Assembly (NCBI GenBank): GCA_016946835.1
Contig: JACVTC010000082.1
Location: 672,001-736,000 of the forward strand
Reading direction: 5' to 3'
Length of the DNA stretch: 64,000 nucleotides
DNA from: Neocallimastix lanati (nom. inval.)
Lineage: Eukaryota > Neocallimastigomycota > Neocallimastigomycetes > Neocallimastigales > Neocallimastigaceae
The notes under the pieces are model-generated. The model ran no database searches. It was not told where the DNA came from and was given only the letters and a program-made list of their open reading frames with translations. Positions 47,755 to 62,773 of this stretch are shown here, in pieces. Position 1 is the stretch's first letter. Every line of letters starts with the position of its first letter. The position numbers and the translations under genes were made by a program.

Positions 47755-48010
47755 GAATTAAATATTAAATATTAAAAAAAAATATAAAATGTTAAATATA
47801 AAATATTAAATATTAAAAAATTATATATTAATAATTAAATATAAAATATTGAATATGAAATATTAAATATTAAAAAATTATATATTAAAAATTAAATATA
47901 ATATATTAAATATTAAATATAAAAAATTAAATATTAAAAAATTAAATATAAAATATTAAATATTAAAAATTAAATATTAAATCCTAAAAATTAAATCTTA
48001 AAAATTAAAT
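47755..48010. repeat. Decayed ATTAAATATTAAAAA tandem array
   Basis: Many diverged 10-20-bp units of ATTAAATATTAAA and ATATAAAATATTAAAT. Confidence 0.8.
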
Positions 48011-48214
48011 ATTGTTAATTATTTCATTGTTTTTAATTTTAATTTTTTATTTTTTAATTAAAAAGTAATTGTTCCAGATTCTTTGTTGTAGACTATTATT
48101 ATCATTATTATTATTAAATTTATTTTTGGATATTTAACAACTTTAAATAAAAATGTTTTTTTTTTTATATTTATAAATTAATTAAATAAATATAATTATT
48201 AATAGTAATTTTTT

Positions 48215-48540
48215 ATATAATAATAATTTATATAATAATTCTTATATAATAACAATTTTTGTATAATAATAATTTATACAATAATTTTTATATAATAATA
48301 ATAATTCTTATATAATAATAATTTTTATATAATAATTTATATAATTCATTTATACTAACAATTTTTATATAATAATAATTTATATAATTTCTATATAATA
48401 ATAATAATTTAAATAATAATGATTTTTATATAATGATAATTTAAATAATAATGATTTATATATGATAATATTTTATATAATAGCAGCTTAAAAATAAATT
48501 TTATATAATAATAATAATTTATATATGATAATTTATATAT
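48215..48540. repeat. Diverged TTTATATAATAATAA tandem array
   Basis: About 20 imperfect units of TTTATATAATAATAAT with point changes and small indels. Confidence 0.85.
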
Positions 48541-49699
48541 TGATGATAACAATTTTTATGATATATATATTTTAATAATTATCATCATTATTGAATTTAT
48601 ACAACCATAATAATTTATAGTTTTAAATAAAATGATAAAAATAAAAACTTTTTTTTTTTTTTTTTTTTTTTAACAATAGTATGCTATATTAATACCAAGA
48701 ATTAATATAATATTAAATTAAAAATATTAATAAACAACATTATAATAATATTTAATGAATTGGTGAAGTAATAAAAAATTATGATATTAATATTAATTGT
48801 TTTATATGATGGTATTGTTAATATAATTAATAGACATTTATTAATAAATTTATTTTTTATTTTATTTGATCATTTTTGATCATTCATATTTCAATAATGT
48901 AATCTTATTAATTATTATTATTATTAGTATACAATTAATTATTATTTTATTTAATGATGGTTGTATAGATTTAATTAATGATATTATGATATTAATAATT
49001 TTTTTTTGTCAAATTTTATAGGATTAATTTATGAGAGATATCAAACCTTAAAAAAAAAAAAAAAAAAAAAAAAAATAAAATAAAAATAATAATAATAGAT
49101 ATGATATTAAATTTAAAAGTATGTGTATTGAATTACCTTTTCAATTTTTTTTTCCTGTTATATTAAATATATGTATATTGTTATCTGTATTAATATGTAT
49201 TAATAATTAAGTATAAAAATTTCTAATTTTTTTTTTTTTTTTATAAATGTTAGACTAAATAAAACTTAACTAAAATTATATATAAAATAAAATATTATTA
49301 AATAAAATAATAATAATGATAATAAAAAAAATTACTAATTTATCAAAGCTATATGAAATAATAATTATTAAAAAGATATATCTTTAACATTTTTTTTTAT
49401 TAAAACGTATCTATGAAAATGAATTTATCAAAGTTTTACTTTGGAATGAAATTAATTTTCATTTTTTATGTATATAAAAAAAAAAATAATAAAATCATTT
49501 TCATTCTATTAAATAAAATAAAAAAAAAATTGAAGAAATTTGGATTGTTCATACTCTAATTAATATAAATAGGATAAAATTTTAATTACGAATGTATGTT
49601 TATTTTTTAATTTTTATTATATTTTATTTTTTTAAAAATGAAATTAAAACTTTTTTATCCGTTGTAGCTATTGTAAGATCATTATCTCTATTTCTTATC

Positions 49700-49734
<35 letters not shown>

Positions 49735-51779
49735 ATTTTATTTTAAGAGTAAAATTAAATTATTAAAAATTATTATATTTAACTGTTTAGTAATAAAAAA
49801 AAAAAAAGTTTATTAATTTTTTAAAATATTTTATAATATATTTATAATTTATCCAAATCCAATGAATCGATAATGAATTAGAAGTAATTAGTAAAATATA
49901 AAATATGGTATTGTTTTTCTATTTAAATTAATAAATATTTATAGACTGATATATTTAAATATATATTATATTTAATTATACCAAATCTTTTTAAATTAAA
50001 AATACTAAAAATAAAATATTACTTTTTTTAGAAATTATGATTTTTTATGAACACAAATATGCTAATATTTTTATTTTTTAAAGTTTATATACAATATAAA
50101 TTTTAAAATTTAAATGGATGTTATACCATAAAATAACTTTATTTTTACCATAAAAAATTAACATTTTATTTTTTTTATTTTTACTTTAATTTTATTTAAT
50201 ATAATCATTTTACTTCATTTTACTTTATTATTTTTTTTTATTTTTTATATATTCGTTTTATTTTATTTTATTTAATTTCATATATTTATTTTGTTTTATT
50301 TTATTTTTATTAATTCTTTACTCTTTTTTATTACTTTACGATTTATTTTATATTTTATATTTTTTTTTATTTTATATATTTATTTTATATTTTATATATT
50401 TATTTTATTTTATATATTTATTTTATTTTAAATATTTATATTTATTTTATTTTATATTTATTTAAATTTAAAATTTTAATTAAATAGTATTATTTTATTT
50501 TATTTTATTTTTTAAAATTTAAATTCTATTTAATTAAATTTAATGATCCATTTATGTACTATGATAAACATAAACCATCATTGGTTCAAAGATAAATTAT
50601 TAATTAAATATCATTTAATAAGAAATTATTAATGGTAATTAATAATAATAATAATAATAATAAAGAACAAAAAAAAAATTATTTAAATAGAAATAACATG
50701 ATGAATTAATAATATATATTTTTATAGTTTTAATAAATAATTTAAAATACCATTTTATTATTAATAATAATTATAATCAATGTTATATATTTTTTTTAAT
50801 TATTAATCATAGTTTTAATAAATAATGTTGTGAACTAAATAGAAAATACTATTAAGTAATATTAAATAAGAAAAAAAAATTATTAAATAAATTTTTAATC
50901 ATTCTTTAAAATTTATTACACCTTGCTATATTATAACAGAATAAATATGATTGTATTATGAAAAGGTAAATATTAATAAAATAGTTTTTAATGTAATACT
51001 TTTTTCATTTTTTAATACTTAATATTTAAATTAATAATTATTAAAGTTTATTAATATAATTTATTATATTTATATATATATTTATATATTTTTCTTTTAA
51101 CTAATTAATAAAGATATCAATAATATCTTATGAAATATAAATATTTTATAATAAAAATTTTAATTTATCATATCCAATAACTTTTATTCAATTTTATTAT
51201 CAAAAGCTTTAAATCAAAACAAATAGTAGTATAATATTAATTAACTTTTTAATTTAAATATATTAAAAATATATTAAATTATTTATTATCAGTATAAAAA
51301 AAATAATTCACTTTTTTATTTTTATTATTATCATTTATTATCATTATTAATACTATTTATTCTACAAATTTAATAAAAAAAAATTGTATACCATATGTAA
51401 TTTTATTTTTTAATAATTAAAAATGAAGAAAAGTTTGAATTATTATTAAATAAATATTAAAATATATATTAAATAAATATTAAATAAATATTATATAAAA
51501 TTTAATAATTTTATTATTTTATATTTCTACATATAAGATTAATATATATATTTTTTCTTTTAGTTTTTTATTTATTATATTTCACGTTTATCAAATTTTT
51601 GTTTTTTTAATAAAAAAATATAATTAATAAATAATAATAATAAAATATATATATATATAAATAAAAATAATTATTAAAAAACAATTTTTAAAAAAAAAAT
51701 TAAAAATAAGAAATTAAATAAAATGAAAATCTATAAAAATAAATTAATAATTAAAAAAAAAATAAATAAATTATTATAA

Positions 51780-52085
51780 ATAATAAATAATAAATAAAAT
51801 ATTATAAATAATAAATAATAAATAATAAATAATAAATAATAAATAATAAATAATAAATAATAAATAATAAATAATAAATAATTGAATCATTGAATAATAA
51901 ATAATAAATAATAAATAATAAATAATAAATAATAAATAATAAATAATAAATAATAAATAATAAATAATAAATAATAAATAATAAATAATAAATAATAAAT
52001 AATAAATAATAAATAATAAATAATAAATAATAAATAATAAATAATAAATAATAAATAATAAATAATAATTATAATAATAAATAAT
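51780..52085. repeat. (TAAATAA)n 7-bp tandem array
   Basis: About 40 heptamers, the reverse complement of the array at 829-1205. The continuous minus-strand Ile/Tyr/Leu frame across it is a repeat artefact. Confidence 0.95.
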
Positions 52086-52885
52086 AAAATAATAAACAAT
52101 TGATGATCAATAATAAATATTTAATCATAAATCATAAATATTAAATCATAAATAATAAAATTTTATTTCAGAAAATTGTCATTAATTGTTATGATTTTAT
52201 TAACATTTTATTATATAATTTAGTTTTCAGACAAAAATTCCAAAGTAATTAAAATAGAATATTAATTATTTCATTGAATATTATATACATTTAAATTCTA
52301 TTTTATTATTATTATTCATTATTTTTTATTTGCTAGTTTTATTCTATTAGTACCAAATTCTAAAATAATAATTATTATTTCAGTCATCATTAAAAATTTT
52401 TTAATTCGTTTGATTCTCTAATCATTATTTGATGACTAATTTTTTTATTATATATATCTACATTCTTTTTTATTTTATATATTTATTTTACTTTTTATTA
52501 TTATTATTATTATTTATATTTTTAAATAATATATTTTTTAAGTTTATTTATTATTATTATTATTATTATTTTTAAATAATATGTTTTTATTATTATTATT
52601 ATTATTATTTTTAAAGAATATATTTTTAAGTTTATTATTTTTTTAAAATGTCACTTCATTCCATATTTATTTAATTGTAATACATATTATTTGTAAATAA
52701 CTTATTAATTAATTAATTTAATCTTATTTTTATTTTATTTTTTATTTTATTATATTTTATATTTTATATTTTTTTAATTGTAATTAACAATAAATATATG
52801 AATGATTATTTTTTAATGATTTGTCTCTCTTTTCAATTGTTGGTAAAACAAAAAAAAATATTAATAGTATTATTTTATTATTCAA

Positions 52886-52927
<42 letters not shown>

Positions 52928-53829
52928 ACAATAAATATTTCATTAACCGTGAGTTTAATTATTTTAATTATTTCTTATGAGTTTAATTATTTTAATTATT
53001 TCCTATTAATTCTTATTAAATCTTGTTATTTCTTATTTATATTTTATTTATATTTTATTTATATTTTATTTATATTTTACTTATATTTCTTTAGTTTAAA
53101 AAAAAAAAAAAAAATTATTCCTATAAATTAAATTTTTTTTTTTGTCATACATTTCCTAGGTGAAAAGAAAGGAACCAATAATTTTTCAGATAGTTTTTTT
53201 TATATTTAATAAAGTTATTTACTTTTTTATTTACTTGATTTGTAGGAAGTTTTTTTTTTTAGTTTTTTTTTTTTAATATATTTTAAAATAAATATTTGAA
53301 ATCAAGTCAGTCACATTTAATGAAGAATTAAAATAAAAATTATTTATTTATTTTTTAAATTATACTCTATTCTATTCTATCATATATAAATATAAATATT
53401 AATATATACTAATAATATATTAAAATACATTATCTATTATATTTCAATATATAACACAATGCAATTTATTATATTATCTATCATACTTCAATATATAATA
53501 CAATATAATTTATTATATTTTATACCATATTAATTATGTTAATTTATATTAATGTATTTTATTTTATTTTATTTTCTGTTCTTTCTTTCTTTCTGTTCTT
53601 TCTATTTTATATTAATAAAAAGTAAAAATTATCTATTTTTTTTATTTTTTTATGCTGGTTTTATCACAAATTTATGCAAATAATGTACATAAATTTATGG
53701 AAATGTATATCATTTTAATTTCTATTAGTGGCTGAAATTAATTTAAATTTTCTTTTTTTCTTTTTCGTATAATGTAATTTTTTTTGTAAAGGTTTCAATC
53801 GCAATATTGTTATATAACAATATTATATA

Positions 53830-53875
<46 letters not shown>

Positions 53876-54413
53876 ATTATAAATACCATTTAATATAATT
53901 AATGACCATAAATTATTTATTATCCTCTTATATATATATATATATATATAAATATTTATTTATATATTTTAAAAAGGGTGAATTTTTTTTTTTAAAAAAA
54001 AAAGAATAAATTAAAATTAAAATAACAGAGTAGAATTATTGAAATCCTAATATATATATATTCTTGATGATGATGATGATGATGATGATGAGTCCTGTTG
54101 GAATAAAGGATAGAAGAAAAAAAAAAAGTTAATATTTTAATTTCATTATCACTTAAAATTTTTATTTTTCAATAAAAAATTTATTTTTAATTTTTTTAAT
54201 TTTTTTTAGTTTTTTTAATTTTTTTAATTTTTTTTAGTTTTTTTAATTTTTATTTATTTATTTATTAATTATTTTATTTTTGTGTAACTTATAGGATAAA
54301 TTACATTACATTACATTACATTACATTATCTAATGTAAGTATGGTTATTCGTTGTCATGTATAATCTTATTTTTATTGTTATTATTTTTTTTTATGGATA
54401 ATTAATTCAATAA

Positions 54414-54451
54414 AAATTTTATTGTTGATTTCATAATCAACAATAAAATTT
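54414..54451. repeat. Perfect 17-bp inverted repeat, 4-nt loop
   Basis: AAATTTTATTGTTGATT (54414-54430) and AATCAACAATAAAATTT (54435-54451) flank TCAT. Confidence 0.9.
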
Positions 54452-57400
54452 AATATTTAATATTTAATATTTAATATTTATATTTATATTTATAATTATT
54501 TTATATTTATTTTATATTTAAATTTAAATTTATATATATTAGTTTTATAAATTAATAGCAATAAATATAAAATAAATATTATATTATCTATTAATATTTA
54601 TATATATATTTATTATTTATTTATTTATTATTTTATTATTATTATAATAATAAATTAATATTAGAAAAAAATTTTTTTTTTAATTTAATAGAGATTAAAT
54701 TAAATTAAATTAAATCAAAAAACAAAAGAAACCAATTCAAGAAAATTAGTATTACATAAAGAAAGGTTTTAGTTGAATAAATATATATTTATATATTTAA
54801 AAATAATTAATAATGAATAAAAAAATGATGAATAAAAAAAAATAAATAATAAAAATAAAATAAATAATAATAAAAAAAATAAATAATAAAAAAAAATAAT
54901 TAATAAAAATAAAATAAATAAAATAAATAATAAAAAAAAAATTAATAATAATAATAAAAATAAAGTAAATAATAAAATAAATAATTAAATAATAATGTCT
55001 TAAAATTATATTTCTTTTTTTCTAAAAAAAAAAAAAAACAAACCAAAAAAGGTATATATTGTATATATAAAAAAAATTTTATTATTTTTATTATTTTTAC
55101 TTTTGTTTCAAAACTTTTTTTTTTTTTACTATAAATGTTATTTTCATCTATCCATCCATCCATTATGAATGGTTAAACTTTTTTTTTTTCTCTTTCTTTT
55201 TTATTTAATGTAGGCTAACTAGCTATTATTTTAAAATAATTGCCATATATTATTATTATTATTATTACTATTATATTTTTTTTTTATAATTTTATTGTTT
55301 CCTATAAAATGTGTGTGTAAAAAAAAAATTTTTTTAGAAATAATGTTTTTCTTTTTCTTTTTTTTTTGTCATTAATATTTATATTAATTGATGTATGAAC
55401 AAAGAGTATTAGTTTTAATTATAAAATATAAATAAAAAATAAATAAATAAAAAAAAAAAGAAAAATTGGAAAATTAAGATAAGTGTTAATGCCATTTATT
55501 ATTCAATTATTTATTAATAAATACTCTTTTTATTATTTATTATTCAATTATTTATTATTCAATTATTTATTATTAAATACTCTTTTTATTATTTATTATT
55601 TATTAATAAATAATCTTTTTATTATTTAATATTTAATATTTAATATTTAATAGTTCCTATTATTTATTTTTTTTTTTGGGTGTTCCGTAAATTAATTTCA
55701 CCTTTTTCTGTTTTTTCTGTTTATTTATTTATTAAATTTATTTTAATTTCCAATAATATAAATAATAATATAAATAATAATATAAATAATAATATAAATT
55801 ATAATATAAATTTTAAATAAAATAGGGCAAAATTAAAAAAATAAGGATGAAAAAATATGTATACCTATTTAAAAATTAGTATAAATTGATTATGAAATTA
55901 TGGTTAATAATAAATATTAATAAATATTAATAAATATAAATAAATATAAATAAATATTAATAAATATTAATAAATATAAATAAATATAAATAAATATTAA
56001 TAAATATAAATAAATATAAATAAATAAAATTCATTTAATTAGTTTTTTTATTTTTTATTTTTTTTAATTTTATTTTTTTTTTTTTTCCTTTTTAAATGTC
56101 ATTTTAGGATTAACCGCTTAAGAAATTAAAAAAAAAAAACTAATTAATAAAAGGTAATTAAAAAAAGGATAAAATTTTATAAACAAAAAATGTTTTTTTA
56201 TATACTTTTAGAAAAAAATAACAAGAAAAAAAAATAAAATAAAGATTACTGGTAATTCTACATTATAAATGAAAATTTATTCTATTCAATTAACTCTATC
56301 TTATATTTCTGTATTATTATTATTTTTTTTTAATATTTCTGTATTATTTCTTTTATTCTTGTCTTTATTCTGGTTTATATGTATATAATAAAATAAATCC
56401 TATCTAATAAAATTAGGTTCATATTTATATATAATATTTATATATATTCTAGTAAAATCAGTAAAATATCTAGATAGTTATTTAGTACATAGAAGCTACT
56501 AAATTAATAAATCATAATCAAATAATTCAGTCAAATATTAATTGTTATTATTTATTATTTATTAATAGTTATTTATTATTCAATTATTTAATTATTATTA
56601 ATAATATATATATAATTATTTATTATTTATTTATTTATGATTTATTATTTAGTAATTGGTTGTTTATTATTTATTATTCAATTATTATTATTTTATTCGC
56701 TACTTATTAATTATTAATTAATTATTTAATAGTTTATTATTTAATTATTTATTATTTAGTGATTTACTTTTTAAATTTTTTAAGTTTTTTTTTTATATTA
56801 CACAATTAAAAGTTTTGATCGATTTTTATATTCCTATTTATAGCATATAATAAAATAATTATTACGTATTATATCATTTTAATCTTTTTTTTTTATTACA
56901 TTTACTTTCCCAATTTTTATATAAATATAATTATTATTATAATTATAAAAAATAATATTTAAATATAAATTTAAAAATAAATATAAATATAAATAATAAT
57001 ATTAATAATAATATTATTATAAATAGATATAAATATAAATATTAATAATTTTATAAATATATAAAAATATAGATGTAGATACTAATTAATCATGTTATAT
57101 TAATTATAACTATATTATTAATATATAATTGTCCATCAGAAAATAATACTATAGGAAAACCAAAAAATACAAAACAAATAATTGTTTCATTCATTTAAAC
57201 CTAATCCTTTCACATATGGTTAAAAAGAATACCAGTTTCAATTATTAAAAAAAAAAGAAAGAGAAAAAAAAAACTTTGTAATATTAATAAAAAAGCCAAT
57301 ATAAAAAGTTTTTTAATAATAGTTTATCTTGCCTTCTTTTTTTTTTACAATATATATCATTATATAAGAATATAAATGCCATATATTAAACTATAATTGA

Positions 57401-59278
57401 TACAATATTTAAATAAATTTTGCAATATAATAAATTAAACATATATAATAATAATATATTTTCAAATATATTTAAAATAATGAGATTTTGTTGAACAATA
57501 TCAATATATTATTTAATATATGGATTTAATTAATTTTAATATTATTATATGCTAATCCTATTCAATTTACAATATATTTTCAATATTGTAATTTATTTAA
57601 TATGCACATTATTCAATTTTTTTTTTATTTATCATATATATTAAACTATTTATTAAATTGAAAAAGTTTATTTCTATAAAAGTTAATTTATAGTCATCTT
57701 GGAAAGATTCATTGTATTTTCTAATCATATATTAATAATACTTTTTTAATATAGTTCATATTATATATTCAATGCTATTGAATATATAATACAATTGATT
57801 TAATATTTTATATTAAAACAATTTTTTTTAATAAGAAATAAAGTTTATTACTATAATAAATAAAGAAAATAAAATTGTAGAATATTGTTAATATATTAAA
57901 TATAAAATATTAAAATTATATATTATGTGATAAATAGTATATAAATATTAATATATACTTGGAATACTTTAAGTTCTATTGTTTATTAAAATCATATTAA
58001 AGGTAAACAATTCAAAAAATATTATATACTATATATATTTAAATAAATAAAATATATTATATAATATAATTCTAATTTTAATGTAAAAATTTTATATTAT
58101 TATTTATATATTGTTAATTTTTTATATATTGTTAATTTTATATATATTTTTTGTTTTATTTATTTATTATTTATTATTTATTTATATTTATTATTTATAA
58201 TTTAATTAAATAAGAAATAGTACTAATTATTTAAAATTTTTAATTTAATGTTTATGTTATATATATATATATAATTTTTTTTTTATATAAAAAGAATGAT
58301 TTTTTTTTACTTCTTGAAAAAACTTTTTTTTTTTTTTTCCTTAAAACTCTTTTTAAATGTAAATTTGTAATTTACTATTCTTAATATTATTTAATTTAAA
58401 TAAAAACTTATTTAATTTAAGAAAATAATATAAAGTTTTTTATTTTTCTTTCTTTAAAATAATTATTATATACCTATTTTTTTATTTTATTAGTTTTTTT
58501 TATTTTATATTTCTAATATTAAGAATTATTTAAGAAAATTAATTAAATTAAAAAAATAAATTAACATAAAAAATAATTTATTATTTTGAAGAAATAAAGT
58601 AAAAAAGATTTTTTTTTTTTTTTAAAAAGAAAGTATATTATAAATATAATAATATATATAAAATTTGAAAAATGATAATATAGCAAAAATAAAAAAAAGA
58701 ACTAAAGATAATAAAAATATTGTTTATAGATAATTTTTTTTTATTTAAAGATATATTATAAAAAATTTTATATTATAATTTATTATATAAAAAAAAAAAA
58801 CAACAAAAAAATAATTTATTTTGTTATATATTTAAACTGAAAAGAAGAAAAAAATATATTAAACCAAATTAAACAAACAATTAAATATTTTATCATTACA
58901 ACCAATATATGATAAAAATTTTTAAAAATTAAATTAAATATTATTTGAGTAATAAATTAAAGATTTGAAAATAAATTGGTTAATTTATTACTTCAAATAA
59001 AATAATAACATTATTTTAAAAAAAAATAAAAAGCAAATAATAGTAATAATAATAAAAAAATATAATATTATGATAAAATATTAAGTAAATAATAAATTTC
59101 TATTTACAATTTTGAAATTATTTTTTTTTTTGGTAAAAAAGAAAAGAAATAATTTGTGGTTAATATTTTAAAATAAAAAAGGTACAAAAGAAGTAAAAAA
59201 AAAAAGAACAAAAAAAAAAAAAAAAAAAAAAAGAATCCTATTTGTAGAAGAAAATTTATAAAATAATTAAAGGAGAAG

Positions 59279-60046
59279 ATGCTTTATTTAATAATAGTGA
59301 TATGCATAGTACCACTTTGCATAACAATGTTTACATACTCAAGAAGAAAGAGAGGAATTGATACTTTAAATAGTCGTGAAATTTTATCTTATAGTTTACA
59401 ACATGATGATGAATTTTATAGCGTAAAACGTTCAAAATCAGCATTAAAGAAAAGTAATAGTAAAACGTCAAAGAATTCGAGGAAATCAGTTCAATTTAAT
59501 GAAGTTGTTTTGGAAGTATTTGATTTAATTGACGAAGAAAATGATGATATCCTTTCAAATAAGCCTTCCTATCCAAAAATTGTGAAGTCTTCTTTAAAAA
59601 ATGAAAAAGTATATCTTCCTATTCGTTGTTCAAATACAATATTTCCAAAAACTATCATAAATGAATATAATGGTGAAATAATAAATTTCAATAAAAATGA
59701 TGAAAAAAGTAATAAAGAAAATACTATAATAGAAGATACCAAAATTAATTCTAATGAAAATGAATTTCCAGAAATAGTAATAATAAAAGATGATGACAAG
59801 AAGCCTTTAGCAATATTATCTTCTCATACTGAAGATACTGACAGTGATGCCACATTATATGATTCACCGGTATCAAGTCCATTATCTGATGTAGCCAAGA
59901 AAGTTATTACTTCAGAGGCTAATTCAACATCAAATTTATTCATTGATAATGAATCTAAAAAATCTAATACTATACCTAGAAGATCAAGACCAAAATTAAA
60001 GGGTCATAGGAGACAATCAAGTGTTAGATTAACATGTATATATTAA
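59279..60046 (+). CDS. One-TM protein with PP1-docking RVxF motif
   Basis: A single open frame of 255 residues. Residues 2-20 (LYLIIVICIVPLCITMFTY) form one strongly hydrophobic segment followed by SRRKR, a typical membrane anchor with the rest in the cytosol. A basic, Ser/Lys-rich stretch leads to RKSVQFNEVVLEVFDL; KSVQF (residues 69-73) fits the protein phosphatase 1 docking consensus [RK]-x-[VI]-x-F, and the preceding basic and following acidic residues are usual for such sites. The rest is acidic and Ser/Asn-rich with two SP sites (SPVSSPLSD) and a basic C-terminus (RRSRPKLKGHRR). No enzyme domain is seen. A PP1 targeting subunit on a membrane is plausible, but short motifs occur by chance. 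ATG 59279 is the first in frame after an A-rich leader. Confidence 0.8.
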   Translation: MLYLIIVICIVPLCITMFTYSRRKRGIDTLNSREILSYSLQHDDEFYSVKRSKSALKKSNSKTSKNSRKSVQFNEVVLEVFDLIDEENDDILSNKPSYPKIVKSSLKNEKVYLPIRCSNTIFPKTIINEYNGEIINFNKNDEKSNKENTIIEDTKINSNENEFPEIVIIKDDDKKPLAILSSHTEDTDSDATLYDSPVSSPLSDVAKKVITSEANSTSNLFIDNESKKSNTIPRRSRPKLKGHRRQSSVRLTCIY

Positions 60047-61021
60047 ATTTATTTTTTTTTTTAAATTAATAATAATACAATTACTTCCAAATCAACTTTA
60101 ACATCTCCCTATATTAAAAAAAAAACAACATTAATAACAATAATTATCATATTAATAATTAATAACAAGTAATATAATCATTAATAATAATAATTTAGAA
60201 CTTTTTTTTTTATTTTATTTTAATTTAAATTATTTTAATAACTTTTAAATATATTTTGAAAGAACTAACCAAACAAACAAAAAAAAAAAAAAGAAACCTT
60301 TAATAATAATAAGTAATATCATAATTAGAAAAAAAAAAGTGAATATTATGAATAAATGAATAATATTTATTTATATATTGATTTTTTTTTAATACAAAAT
60401 TTAAATTTACCCGTTCTATTTAGTATTATTACACTAAATAGAATTAATCATTTTTATTTTAATAAAAAAAAAAAAATTAAAACAATTTTGAACAAAAAAA
60501 AAAAAAATTAAAAAAAAAAAAAAAGTGAGAACTTTTTTTTTATTAAAAATATTTTTTACTATGGGTATTAAAAGTAATTTTTATTTTATTTATATTATAA
60601 TAATAGTTACTAAAAATTAATTTTTAATTTATAATTAAAGTTAAAAATTTATTTAACATTTATTTTTAATTTATTATTATATCCAAATTAAAAATTTATA
60701 AAAGATATATAATTATATCCGAAATAGCAATATATTATTATTTTGTAAAAAAAATTATATATTTTTTTAAAAATTTAATAACTAATATTATAAAATTATA
60801 GCAAGCAATATAACTAAAAGTAAATATACATATGAAAAATGAAAAATAAAAAATAAAAAGAAACTTTCAATACATAATAAAAGGAAACTTTTATTAATGG
60901 ATAATTTTTTTTTATAAAAAAAAATAATAAAAACAAAAAGAAAAAAAAAATTAAAATAATAAAAACAAAATACAAAAAAAAAGTAATTAAAAGTAGTAAT
61001 TAAAACCAAAACAAACAGGAA

Positions 61022-61057
<36 letters not shown>

Positions 61058-61121
61058 GAAATAAATAATAATAAAATTATGTTTTTAGGGAAAATGAACA
61101 ATTAATGAAAAAATAATTCGT

Positions 61122-61156
<35 letters not shown>

Positions 61157-61440
61157 AGAAATTTTTATTTGATTTAAAATTATATTTATTTATTTTTTAT
61201 ATATATATAAAAAATAAATAATGAAGAAAAAAGAAAAAAGTAGTGTAAAATAAAAATAAAATTTTCTTTGATAAAAAAAAAAAAATAATAATCATATAAA
61301 ATTTTAGTGTTTAATTATTTAGTTTTAAAATTTTGTGTTCATTTTACGAGATGATTTCCAAAAAAAAAAAAAAAAAAAAAAGTGAATTAATGAAAATGAA
61401 ATTGATTGAATTTATATATATATATATATTAAATTTTTTA
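60047..61440. other. AT-rich 3' flank
   Basis: Poly-A runs at about 61027-61054 and 61122-61154, otherwise plain AT sequence; no gene is seen. Confidence 0.75.
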
Positions 61441-61680
61441 TTTTATATATATATATTTTTACTTTGTTTTTATATTTGGTTTAAGGTGATGTGGTGCTGA
61501 TAATCGAAGTAACTTCTTGATGAAAGACAAATATTGATTTAGGTTATAAAAAGAAATGAAATATTTTTGTTTAATAACCCAAATTCTTTCTGATAACTTC
61601 TGGTGATTATTCAAAAAAAAGCCATTATTATTAATTAGTAATTTTGATGCAAAATCTACCAATTAATAATTAATAATAAT
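61441..61680. other. Slightly GC-richer patch, unassigned
   Basis: A 67-residue minus-strand frame (61662-61459) shows no recognisable family. On the plus strand TTGATGA (about 61514) and CTGA (about 61588) are spaced like box C and box D of a snoRNA with a weak GAAGT/ACTTC flanking pair. Neither reading is secure. Confidence 0.25.
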
Positions 61681-61753
61681 AATAATAATAAATAATAATA
61701 ATAATAATAATAAATAATAATAATAAATAATAATAATAATTAATAATAATAAT

Positions 61754-61793
<40 letters not shown>

Positions 61794-61965
61794 TAATAAT
61801 AATAATAAATGATTGTAATAAATAACGGTATTTTTAATAACAATATTGCATTTTTAATAATAATATTGTGTTTTTTAGTAATAATAATTTTTAAATTTGT
61901 AGAGCTTCTATTCTTTCCATCAATTCTATTTTTATTCCTATCTAATTATTACGTATTGTATTAAA

Positions 61966-62004
<39 letters not shown>

Positions 62005-62274
62005 CAAATTTATCATATTATAAAAAATATATAGATAAATTTTCTTAGAATCTTTATTTTAAGAAAAAAGAAAATTTTTTTAAATTAATTTATACTTTTA
62101 TTTTTAATAATATATTTCTTAGAATTGATTTTTTTTTTTTTTTGATATTATTATTATTATAATTAGTGATTAAAAAATAAGAATATTCATTAAAATAATA
62201 ATTAATTTCATTTTCATTTTATTTTACTCCATTAATTTTATTTATATTTTTATTCTTATTTAGTAATTATTTTA

Positions 62275-62275
62275 A

Positions 62276-62350
<75 letters not shown>
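62275..62350. repeat. (AAAT)n microsatellite
   Basis: About 19 tetranucleotide copies, reverse complement of the TTTA arrays at 355 and 29629. Confidence 0.95.
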
Positions 62351-62394
62351 ATTAAATTTTTTATATAGTAATATAAAAAAACTTTAAATAAAAT

Positions 62395-62500
62395 AATAAA
62401 AATTATATACATATATTACTATATCATTAAAAAAACAATAGAAACAATAAAAATTATATACATATATTACTATATCATTAAAAAAACAATAGAAACAACA
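62395..62500. repeat. 51-bp tandem duplication
   Basis: Two copies of a unit starting AATTATATACATATATTACT at 62401 and 62452, nearly identical. Confidence 0.93.
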
Positions 62501-62502
62501 AA

Positions 62503-62739
62503 ATTGTATTTATATTATTAATAATAAAAGATTGTATTTATAATAATAATAATAATAATAATAATAAAAGATTGTATTTATAATAATAATAATAAAAGAT
62601 TGTATTTATAATAATAATAATAATAAAAGATTGTATTTATAATAATAATAATAATAATAATAAAAGATTGTATTTATAATAATAATAATAATAAAAGATT
62701 GTATTTATAATAATAATAATAATAATAAAAGATTGTATT

Positions 62740-62773
<34 letters not shown>

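Larger units (their letters stand above)
43350..59278. other. About 16-kb gene-poor repeat desert
   Basis: No supportable gene. It holds AT microsatellites, an ATTAAATATTAAAAA-type decayed array (47755-48010), a TATATAATAATAATTT array (48215-48540), (TAAATAA)n (51780-52085), a poly-T run of about 43 (53829-53871), (ATG/GAT)n at 54065-54092, (ATTAC)n at 54300-54328, a 17-bp hairpin (54414-54451) and an (AAATATAAATAAATATTAAT)-type array (55905-56030). A slightly GC-richer patch at 44585-44650 could not be assigned. Confidence 0.75.

Noticed and set aside
51887-52099. Ile/Tyr/Leu periodic protein
   Set aside because: Pure translation of the 7-bp repeat.
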